Source: Patiria pectinifera
Lineage: Eukaryota; Echinodermata; Asteroidea; Valvatida; Asterinidae
NCBI GenBank assembly: GCA_029964075.1
Contig: CM057129.1
Coordinates: 23,489,430 to 23,553,429, forward strand
Direction of reading: 5' to 3'
DNA: 64,000 bases
The notes under the pieces were generated by a model, which worked only from the letters and a program-made list of their open reading frames with translations, was not told the origin of the DNA and searched no databases. How positions within the stretch are numbered: the stretch's first letter is position 1; the number at the start of each line of letters is the position of its first letter. The position numbers were made by a program, and so were the translations under genes. This document shows positions 33,001 to 45,000 of the stretch, one piece after another.

Positions 33001-36000
33001 CAGGTTCAAGCCACGCTCCACTCAATGTCTTTTTGAACTTTAATAAAAAAAAAATTAAACAAAAATACTGAAATGACTCACATCTTTAGGAATGGTAACT
33101 TGGCTAGTGAGAATCTCTCCAGAATCACATCCCGACATTCCTGTATTGCAAAAATAAAAGAAGAAGCAATCGATCAATAAAGCCAAATATTTGACAATCC
33201 TAAAACAATTTAAGACAAGTGGAACTAATAATTACTGTACTATCCACAATATGGCACGATGATGAAAGGATTATTACAGAATTTTACTGTAATAATTGAA
33301 TAATTATTTATTAAATCCACCACCCCCGTAATTTTATGCAATAGTTGATGTTACTGCAGTGTCTAATCTTTTTTTATACACCCCCCATATTAAATTTTAT
33401 TCAATACATTTTTTTTGTCTTTGGCTACCTTTTTAGTACCGGGTATGTTTCTGTGTGTATTTCTAATAGTGCAATTCAATTCATGGTTCAACTACTGAAG
33501 AAAAAACTGTCGGTAATAGTTCAATACTTCACTTCTGTCATTCTGTGCAATAAGGTTACCGTCTTGTCTTTTGTGTTTATACACCCCAAGTGTTTATTCA
33601 CTGCATGTTTTGTCCTTGGCTACCTTTTTAATTCTTGTGTACATGTGTAATATTTTGAAATTGTGCAACGATTCTGTCTATATGTTATCTATTTAAACTT
33701 TTCAATGAAGCTTAACATTTTATTGTTAACTTTTATCACTCATTGTGAATTCAATGCAATTTTGCCTTTGGCAACCGAGTTGAAATTTAATAAGCCATGA
33801 ATAATAATAAAAATCTATTACATTCGTTTTGTTTAACCAAGTAGTCTCTGTACTGGCCAAAACGGCCCAAACTGCCCAAGCATTTTATGGTGTGTATGGA
33901 TTCTTCAGGGAGTGAAAACAATGTCATACAGTGTAGCAGCACATTTGCTAATGGCTTAATTAGTTTCTGAGGTTGTTTTTGATTTTGGTGGGTTTTTTTA
34001 GGGGCAAGGGCCGCAATAGTTTTCCAGAAATTATTTTACTTCCAGTTTGCAGCTATGAAAATATATGAAAATGTACAGGTACCATCATTATATTAAAGTT
34101 CCACTTATGATTTTGTCTGCCATAATCCGATACACGTATTTCATGTAGTAGAGGAAATTTTTTTCAATGCTCACCTCCAAAATTGCCTCCCTGGAAGCCA
34201 CTCGACTGTAACAGCAAAAAATAAAGGAAAGCAAAAAAAATTAACCACTTTCAAAGAAACTGTTTTCTTAGCCCCCCCCCCCCTCCCAAAAAAAATACAG
34301 GTACTAACAAAAGTGTCCAAGGACTTGTTCTCAATAAGCCATTTGCGAGTGACCTATACCCTTTGGGATTTAAATTTGAAAAACATCTGGTACACTGACT
34401 TGCTCAGAATGCTTGGCACATTTTAACTTTGAATTCTCCAGACCAAAGACACTGTTGCTAATCACATGATTCGGGGCAAGCTCTTGCATAATTACGTAAG
34501 AGACACTCAGCACCAATACATTGTTCACAATGGGTGCGAATGGCACAAAGACACCAGACCATGCCGGAGCTGGGGGTTGCTAGCATAAGGCTTGCCCTGA
34601 ATCCCGTGATATAGTAACAGTCTCTTTGGTTGGGAGAATGTAAGGTTAAAATGTGCAAAGCATTTGATTAAGTCAGCATTCCAGATTTTATTCAAATTTA
34701 ACTCGCAAATGGCTTCTTGATTTTGTTCTTTTTTTGTTTGTAGCCAGCTTTTTATGCAAAATATTCTGGTTAAGAGGTTCAAATGCACTCAGATGCACAT
34801 CCGGTGGATTCTTTTGGGAAAATGTCACGTATCCCTGAACTTTCTGCACATAAATTTACAGGAGTTCCTAGGACAGATTTTGAAATGGATAACATTTGCC
34901 ATGTTTGCAACAATCCACTTTGTTTCAACTGTTCTATTTAGGTTTAACGTCTTGGTCAAAACCTCAGTCAGTACTTACATCACCCTGCTGAGAAAATCAT
35001 GTATCCCTGAACTTTCTGCACATGAATTTACAGGAGTTCCTATGACAGATTTTGAAATGGATAACATCTGCGGCCATGTTTGCAACAATCCACTTTGTTT
35101 CAACTGTTCTATTTAGGTTTAACGTCTTGGTCAAAACCTCAGTCAGTACTTACATCACCCTGCTGAGAAAATCATGTATCCCTGAACTTTCTGCATATAA
35201 ATTTACAGGAGTTCCTAGGACAGATTTTGAAATGGATAACATTTGCCATGTTTGCAACAATCCACTTTGTTTCAACTGTTCTATTTAGGTTTAACGTCTT
35301 GGTCAAAACCTCAGTCAGTACTTACATCACCCTGCTGAGAAAATCCTCCACCAGCACCACCGCCAAATGAATCATCACTAAAAAAGGAGAAAAAAAAAAC
35401 ACACAACAAATAAGAAATCTCAGTATGTGTATTTCAAAAAGCTTAAGCACAAAAGTAACTGAATATGTGATGCAATCAAGCTACATGAGTCGTTTGTCGA
35501 CCCTGGTCAATTTTTTAAATTTTTTACAGATTTGAAAAGAGCACAATCTCAGCATTACTGTTGTGAAAACCGCATGCTGATACCATCTTTAGTTCACAAA
35601 TTATGGAAGTCAGAACACCAAGAGATGTCATGAAGTGATGTGATGAAGTGATCTTATTTTGGCCTGTATCTCCAAATAAAAATTCCTGACAAACGACTCA
35701 TTTAGCTTGATCGCATCACATATATAGATCTTGGTGTGTTTTTTTTTTTAAAAGACACAACAGAGCATAACGGCCCATACCGGAACTCTTCAGTAATTAC
35801 ATGCAATTTTTTTTCAGACATAACACAACATACATGTACATGTCAGGCATGCAACTGGTAAATCACAAAAAAAGAGGAAATTCAAATTTTTCCCAGACTT
35901 TGTACAGTGTTTTTCTATTTTCAATGGCACACATGGGAAGTAAAAAAAGAGGAAATCAGCTGATCCGAGGAAAAGTTGCATGCCTGACATGTAACAGTGT

Positions 36001-39000
36001 AACTATTAAAGGTTAAGCTCTGCTACAGTCAGCAGGCATTTGGTTAAGCTCTGCTACAGTCAGCAGGCATTTTTGGCTATCATAAGCCACTGTTAACACG
36101 GCTGTGAATTTGGGTGATAGCTTCCTAAAGTCTGGCCTACTCACCTGAAATTCCGACGGCCACCGCCCCCTCTCTCCATCCTTCCTCCCCTGTCTCCTCC
36201 TCGACCCCTGCCACCGCCAAATCCTCCTCCTCTCCTGAAGCCTCCATCATCCCTGTAGAATCCGCCGCCGCCACCGCCGGCTCCAAAATCACGACCACCA
36301 CCGCCACCCCCACCCCCACCCCCACCACCCATGTGCCCATGGGAGTCCATACGGCCCCCGCCCCGACGGAAGCCTCCTCCACCACCACCACCACCGCCAC
36401 CGCCCCCTGATCCACCCCTACGCCCCCAGCCCCGGTTGCCTTCCCAGTGCTGTTCAGAGGTGAAGCCGCCATAGTCGTGGGCCACATACTCCTTGGCGCA
36501 GAAGGGGTCGTACTTCTGGCAGAAGCCCTTGATCGGGACCTGCAAGATTGCGAGAAAAACGGACAAAGCCCTCGTGGGTAACACCAGCAGCCAATTTTAC
36601 TGAAAATACTCGGCATTGGAATTTGCTCAGCACAGACAAATCAAATGTTTGTCCCTCATTCTCAGATCATACATACTGGTCATTAAATAAATTCAGGGTC
36701 AAAAAGTGGGACATTTTTCCTTTCCCTGTTACCTTGTTATTTTGGGGGTTTTTGCCATTCAAGTATAATAATAATAATAAACAGTTCTTATATAGCGCAA
36801 AATACAATTAAGTCTCTATGCGCTTGTGCGAGTGAACAGGTGAGTTTTAACAAGTTGTTTGAATTGATCCAAGGTGGGACAGGTTTTGATATGGTTAGGA
36901 AGATCATTCCATAGTTTGGGAGCAGTGAATTGAAAGGCACGTTGACCATATGATTTGGTATCGGCCGACCGCGCAAGACTTGGCAGAGCTCCGTGTCAGA
37001 TGACATGCGACTGCTTGGAGTCAATGCGAGGGACGCGACGGACAGGGCCAAGTGGAGGAGAGCCATAGCAAGAAAGCAGGCCAACCCAGAACAGACTGGA
37101 CAACGGCCTTAAAACCGACATGATGATGATGAAGAGAATGACTTCAAAAGATTGTTTACTTGTTGAGGACGTAGCCTGCTATTCATAATGGCTTTTGGAG
37201 GACGACTACCTTGAAAGATTGCATCAGAATTATAAAATCACAGATGTCAGATGTAACAGGGACAGGAAAATAAAAAGTGGATCGCAAATGTATGGAATGA
37301 CCCATATTGCTATGCAATATTTCCTGCAAGACAGCACCAACAAACTGTACCGGGATTCATATTGCGATACCTCTCAGCAGACAAGAATCTCTCAGCAAAT
37401 GTGTTATCATTCACAGACTACACTCAGTACTGTTTGTTTCTTATCATGATCATTACCCACCTCCTCGATCAGTTCCATAATACCCCTGACTGCCTTGGCA
37501 ATGACAGCTGTCGTGCCGCTGACTTGAACTATGCGTTCCGTTGAACTGGGACACATCTCTGAGTACACCTTGATAGTTGCGCCAGATGCCTACAGAGACA
37601 AACAAACGTGAAACAGATTAAACATCGAGATGCATGTAAGGACCAATTATGGTCTCTAAAGGCTTGGAATCAGCCCAAATTTTGAACATGTAAAATCTTG
37701 GAACTTCATATAAAATTTGACATCAATAATGCAGATTTTTTTTTCCCCAACTTGTTCAAGGAATTTTCAGAGAGTAATTTTTACCATACCTAACTTTCCC
37801 CTAATATATTATGACTTTAGATTTATTTGAAATGAAATTACAGCGAGAGAGAGAGAAATTGTCTGAGTCATCACTACATCCATTGTCCCAAACACTACAC
37901 AAAAGTGCAAACCGATTTGCACAGATCTTGTCTTATGTATTTATCTTACGTACTTCTTTCTGCACAACATGTCTTTAATACGGAGCCGTCAGTCAGTTGC
38001 AAGGAATCACTTTACAAGAGAATTACAACCGAGCTATTTAATGTCCAGTATGTCGTGAGGATATTGATTGGCTAGGCGAACACTGCATTATTATTATCGT
38101 TGTCAACGAGCCATATTGTTTTTGGGCCGGCCTGAAGCCCTCCAGCGTAATTTCCCCTTTCTCGCATTCCCAATCAATACTTCTGATATCATTACGTCTT
38201 AACACCTGGGTTCGTCCCAATGCACTCGCCCATCTCGGATACAATTAGGAGGATCCGCCATTGACGGGAGGACAAGGTGACAAGATATGTCTTGGAAGGG
38301 GAGAAGGAGAGGGGAGAATCAATGAGAGACAGGGAGCATTCTCTCCCCCCTCAGCCCTGCATCCGGCCACGAAACTGATGAGAACCCACCTATCCAATAC
38401 CAGCTGTCGTCCCAACGGACAGCTGGCGACTTGCCAAAACAAAACAAAAAATTACAAAAAAACCTGACTAGCACAAATAAGGATCCGATATTCCACTTTT
38501 TGTGTTTTTTTGAGATATTCTAAAGAGATTACCAAGCTCTTCCTCAATAAATATATAATTCCTTTCCAGGATGACTTTATTTAATACGCAGATGTCAAAA
38601 AATTTGCCAAGTCGTATATGATTTCATTCGGGGTGATATCAAATTCAGCGAGTGCGATGAAATAATAGATATGTCCCCTGCAGGTACTTTTCTGTCTGGC
38701 AGTCCATTTATGAAGGATATGGCCAGGTTTCTTGGGACCAGATATTTTTTTTTTTGTGATGAGAGGTACATGGAAGTCAGCATTGCCTAAGCTGTCAGGA
38801 AAACATATTGGGACAAAAACAACAACTTTGACAGCTTTTCCTTCGTTTCCCCCAGACAGTTGATGGCCTCCGAAAGATTATTGAAGAATTTGGATTAGCC
38901 CGAGATTTAATATCTGATGTATCCACTTTCAGTGACAATGCATGTACATGTGCCTTCAGGGCTTGGAATACCCTGTGGACAAATTTTGTTAGACAAAATC

Positions 39001-42000
39001 CATTGATTAACTGTTAGGATTATGGTAATACTAAGATAAAAAAAAATCTATTTGGTGATTTTCCCCCCACATTTGAAATGCACCAATCTTTCAGAGAGTG
39101 CACCAGAGAGTATACAAGCATGTATACTATGTGGTTATACCAAAAATGTACAGGTAGGGCCTATATCTTTGGACCGAAATTTGGAGGGTGACAAAACGTA
39201 GTAAAGCTGGAGGCCTTACATGTACATACAGCTTTGGTTTTCTGAAAATTATCACACCGATTGTTGTAGACAGAACTAAAAGAAATAGGGAATGGTAGAG
39301 GTCGACTCACATTATTTAGGTTTACTGAAAAACAAAAACCAACTCTCCCCCCCACCCCCTGAATTTTCAGCTTTTTCCCACTCTACCGCAAAACGGCAAT
39401 TTGGACTATCGGCTTATTTCACAGTGACAGGTTGCAGTGGTATATTGAGTTAGAAGCTTAAGAAAGTGCGGCCTGACTTACTGCACGGAGTTCCTTGATC
39501 TTGAAGCCGCTGCGTCCAATGATGGCCCCTGCGTGGCTCTGATGAACAAGCAGACGCACCTCTGGCACTCCCTCCGTTGATTTCTGACCACAACAGATTT
39601 AGACAGATGACATTTAAAAAAAAAAAAAATCTACAACACTTTACGTGTTATGTACGTGGATAGTTCAAGTGAAATGTATTGTCGTGTTAAAAAGAAAGAC
39701 TCACTAGAAAAAACTCGATTTCTCGAAATCATTGGGAAAAAACCTCGAAATCATCGTTTTTGCTAACCTGCGGATCCACTTGTATATTTCTGAGATAAAT
39801 CTTGTTCACACATGTATCTAAGCCCATTGCCAATGTGGGACACAGAAGCTCATTTTTTTTTTTTACCAAGGTTCTTGAAAACGCAGGTAAGATTTGTTGT
39901 TTTTCATGGAACTAACCTGCTGAAGGTTGACACATTCCACCAAGCAGTCAATAACGGTGTCCAAATCTGCCTTGATGGTCACCATGCTGCACGTGCCAAA
40001 GACGGGGGAGGGGGGAAGCAAAATACAGACAAATAAGCATGAGTCACTCTCTGGAAAAACAAACAAATGAAATTTGATGCACAATCCATTTCAGTTATGC
40101 TGATTGATCAAACCATCAATCAATCAATCAATCAAATAATCAATCAGTTAATTGTTATCTTCTGATCCGGTACACTGGACATGTGTATTGGTGTGGATGA
40201 CTCCCGGAACCAGACCATCAGTGGGAAACCAAATTTACCCACGAATCAAAAAGAATATGGCACCTCAGAGAATTCTGCATTGTTGTCCAGCCAAAATTAA
40301 AAAAAAAAACCACCAACAAAAGACTTGTATATAGACCCTGAGCTACATGTCTAGCATTATGAGAGAGCGTCCTGATGTTCAGCAGAAACAGAAATTTGGA
40401 ATGAAAAAGGAATCAATTTGTCTACCTTTGGACAGGTGTTAGCCAAGATCCCTCACACAAACCAAAAAAGCATGGGTTATAGAATACAAGTGGAAAAAAA
40501 AGAAGAAGCAAAATGGAATTTAGCCATTTAGGACCAGTTTGAACCATGGACAAAACGCCCAAACTTAAAAATGGATATTTTTGTATATTTACGACAACAG
40601 GGCAAATTGAAGATTGGTGGGAAAAAATGTGTGCTCTTGCATCTCTCTTTGGGAGAGGAGCAGGTTTGTTTTAAAGCAAGCAAATGCCTTTAAATCCAAT
40701 ATACACCAGATGTAAACAGCAATTCTTCTTATTCGCTGACCAACTTCAAGATTTCTAGTTTTTGGGAGACGTTTTTAAAAAAAACCACTATTTTCTTGAA
40801 ATATTTCATGAAATCAATTAATTTTACTAAAGTAGTTCTTACCAACAGAGTCTAAAAATGTGAACATTTTGAGACAGAACTTTTTTTTAAGATCAACTTA
40901 TGTATTTGGTTTAATTATTGTTGTATATGTACAAATGTATTGTATTTATTCAAAAACATGTACATGTATATAATTTACATGTTACATGTATTTGATGTCT
41001 TCAAATGAAACAGCCTTCTGCCCCCATATATTGTAGTTACATGTACACAGTATATAGATCTATGAGTAAACTGCGGACCAACACATTTCTGCTACAGGTA
41101 CCGGTATCTTCACAATAACTTGTGTTAATTATTACACATTTGTTAGTCTACACTCAAAACGCTGAAGACATCTACTTGTATAAGCTAATCACAAACACAT
41201 ACCGGTACAATGTCAACGTGTATGTATGGAGCATGTTTTGGGGGAATTTTTTTTTAAGTACATGTACACTAAAAGGGCTAATGAAAAAAAAGAAAGAACA
41301 CAGATAACAAATCTAATGCAACATGATTTTCAAGATGAGATCAGAAGAAAAAAAAATCACTTCCATGGAGCTTTGCAGGCATGACTGCAAAATATGTGTA
41401 AGCTAGAGCATGGAATGGCAGCACCTCAGACACAGAAGAACAAAAGTCCCTCATAAACACACAAAGACACTTGTTTCTACACGTGTATGTGAAAAAAACA
41501 CCATTTTACTTTTAGTAAATTAGTCTCTTTTACAGATGTACATTTTAAATACCTTGCTAGAGTACATGTTTTTGGTACACGTGCACGTACCCTAACTTAA
41601 TCCAATACCCTCACTTTATTCTTACCATTTTGACCTCTACAAATGCAACACTTTTGCCTTTTTGTAATATCCGTTGCAACTTTGTTCTGCATACTTCACT
41701 AAATCTCCCTGTCACGCAAATCCTCTCAGTTCTCACCAAAAGGAACCCCAAAAATAATAATTTGCAATTTGCTTTTTCTTTTCAACGTGAAAAGGAACAC
41801 AAACCAAACCAATAAACAAAAATACGTAGACTCCCAACAAATTTGAATGATGACAGGATTTTCCAAAAAAAAATGCCTTTCAGAGCAGAATACATCTTAG
41901 GTGGTAGAGCTACAAGTGGGGCGAGTGCCAAAAAAAAATATAAAAAAATTGGCACTCGTTGGTTAGGACATACCGCTCGGGCCCGCTGCAATCGGGCACG

Positions 42001-45000
42001 CCTACAAAGGGAGTGTACTGGACCAGTGGAAGTTGGACCACGGGACCACGAGGGGTTCAGGCGGGCCATGGAGTGTTGGTGGAACGGTGGAACGTTGGAT
42101 GGACGGTGGACGTTGGTCGAAGAAGTCGGGATCGTGTCCGTGTTTCGAAGGGGCCGGACCATGGGGCATAGTGGGCGGATATCGGACGCAGCGATCAATC
42201 GCAAATGGAGGCCATCAAATTGGTGTTATCAGGGCCGGAATCACAGAGGAGAAGGCGGGGCAGCGAGTCATGGAGGGGGGAGAAGAGAGAAGGGCATCAT
42301 GGGAAAATGGGCATGGGAACCCGTTAATCAAGAAGCACAGTATTTGTACAACAAGAGTTGAGAATGACAGACACTTCCACAAAAAAAAAATAAGCAAACA
42401 ATCTGTGCACAGCTTCTAAAGTGGGCCATTCGTTGTAAGGTTTGATTTACTGTGCAATCTGATAATGGCTCAGTATATCAGTCTGATAATGGTTCAATGT
42501 CGTTCCACTGTTGACTGACAGACAACCCTTCTACAACAGTTTAAACCCACAAGATCAATTTCCTTGAATTTTCAAAGATACCGAAAAAACCTCACATTTT
42601 CTAAGAAAATGCATGTAAAAGGGTGTCTCTTTTTCTAGAGTTTTCTCCTTCAAAACCCACAATGTATTCATAAGCACCATGCAATACTAAAACCAATGTT
42701 GAGGCGATTTACCCATTATTCCGTCAATAAATATAACATGAGAATTGTTTTTACATCAACAAAACGTCTCCTATCACCGTCTCTCTGGCTGCTGTCAAAA
42801 TGATCAAGTAGTTTCACTCGAAAGCTGATTCCATTTTTCAATTTGGGTACATCGTTTTCCTGGAGAAGTGAGCCCAGAGGATCCCTTACAATCATGGACA
42901 ATACAGCAGGCAACATGATTTCTTCTTACTCCAGATTTTTCCCAATTTTCTCCGTCAAAAAAAACCAAAACCACAACAGCACAGAACCGACATCAGGACG
43001 TTAGTGGAAACTAACCTGCGAGCGCAGACGCTTGATGTTCTCTCCACGTTTGCCAATAATACCACCAGCATTCTGCAGAAAGACAAAAATAACAAGATAG
43101 CCAAATCGTTAAGTTATTTCATGAAATTCAAAATCAATCCAAAAAATTCCCCCTCCCCCCAAAAAAACCTGCTGAAAGACACCCAGAATCTTAGTCTACT
43201 CATACTGTACTTACGAAGTTCACGAACATTCTGCCATTTCGAGGCCCGAAAACTCACCACTAGTCTTGATGAACATCATAATTTTTCTTTTGCTTATTCA
43301 TTTTTGTAACACCCAGAATCATAGTCTAGCCATACTGTACTTTTGAAGTTCACGAACATTCTTCCATTTCGAGGCTCGAAAACTCACCACTAATCTTAAT
43401 GAACATCATATTTTTTGTTTGCTTATAACCAAAGCCAAAAACCACTGGCCAGTTCATTTGGTTGGGGAAAAAGTAGCAAACCGTTTTTTTTTCTATCATT
43501 CCCTTTGTTTTGAAGCATTAGCTTCTCCAATCAAGCCTGCTCTGACAGACGCAGAACAATAAAAAGAAAGAAAAATCTGGTCTCCCATGCATGGTCTTTC
43601 CCTCCAACAAAGACCATTGTGATCAAAGGAGAGTCAGGGCAATTACTGGAGAGGCAGCAATCACCATTCAAACAATACAAACAGCAGCCTGGGATCATGT
43701 ACAGCCAGACGCCGAAAATAGGCTTTGTGACTTGATACAAAGAACAGCAATGTCCGAGCACCACAGAGATGCAACGTACATGTGATGAAGATCCTCTGAT
43801 GAAGCTTTTAATGTTGCAGCCTTGCAGGACTACCGTATTCTCACAAATTCGTGACTTTTGATCAAAGTACCATAACGTTTAACTTTATAACCATTTACAA
43901 GGCAAACTGTGTCAATCTTATTTTTCAGTTAATAACAATCACAAACACTTTCAAGGAAGATTTTTTTTGGGTGGGGGGTGGTTACATCATATTGTTGGTG
44001 TTGGGTAGTTTCAGTATCTAAGTTCTGTAAACTACACATTGTTTTTTTATTTTTAAATTCTTTGATTTTTCGTCATCAATGCTTTCATTTTTCAACATGA
44101 ATATAATTTCCCTGAGTACAGCAGAGATATCTTTTTATTAGGCCCTATTGTTTCTTTTTCAGTTTATATTTTTCTTTTTCTTGAACAGACTGCTGTGTTC
44201 ACATACCGGTACATGTACGTGTGTGGGGTTTTTTTCCCGTCAAAGACGGACTGGCAGTGTCTATATTGACATGTAATATTAAAATATGACATGTACGTGT
44301 ATTAAAATATAGCCAGGTGGCAGGCCTAATGGGATGAATATAGCACAGAAAACTGTTCAAATACACTTAGTTTTTGTTTGAAGACAAGAGAGCCTTCTGC
44401 GCCGCCGCTCTGTTCAGTCAATGGGTTTGTTCATGTTGTTATGCATGGGCTGTGATTTCCATCTGCAGTTGCTGGCCTTGGCTCGCAATTGTGCTGACAG
44501 AGATAAACGAATTAGATCCAGAGCTTTTTTTTTTTTTTAATACTGCAGCTACAAACTGAATGAATTTCATATTTCAATGATAACGCACGCACTACAAAAA
44601 GTCATAATACGATTATGCGAGACCTTCAGATCCTTCAAGTTCACAGGGACCTTTTGTGCTGGAATTAGTGTCTACCCACATTTTCTACCCCCGGAACAAA
44701 AGAAATCCAAATTTGATTTTTTTCAGTATGCCGTGTAGTAAACTGTAGTTCCTTATGTCGCTTTGGACCATTAGATCCTCAGAAACTATGACAACTCAAA
44801 AAAAAATTCATGAAATTATATAAATCACAAAAACATCTTTAGAACTATAGCCTTTAACGACATTTGGTAAAAATCAAAGTATTTTTTTTCTGCCAGGTAA
44901 TGTATGTATGTACATTACCTAATTAGCCTACATGTACCGGTACATGTAATACACCAGTTGGTAAACGCATTTTATTCCACCGACCATCATTAAGTTGCAC

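Noticed and set aside
32953-33024. Functional tRNA gene
   Set aside because: Box A and box B are present, but the acceptor stem does not pair, so it is listed as a SINE head or pseudogene.
34754-35288. Plus-strand open frames ending in a cysteine-rich [13 protein letters not shown] motif, repeated
   Set aside because: They are translations of the tandem repeat units that lie antisense in an HNRNPK intron. Each ends at the same stop and none has a plausible start or splice context. The cysteines repeat because the DNA repeats.
36137-36616. 159-aa minus-strand frame overlapping the RGG exon
   Set aside because: Shadow of the glycine-rich HNRNPK exon in another frame; the real frame is fixed by both splice junctions.
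42001-42008. Internal acceptor TTTGTAG as the 5' limit of the 44-nt KH1 exon
   Set aside because: It would give a 28-nt exon that does not join in frame with the flanking exons, and the YTPFVG residues align with the KH1 second strand.
41782-42204. 140-aa minus-strand frame across the GC-rich patch
   Set aside because: It is in a different frame from the KH1 exon that lies inside it, and its sequence is low-complexity Pro/Ser/Arg typical of GC-rich noise.
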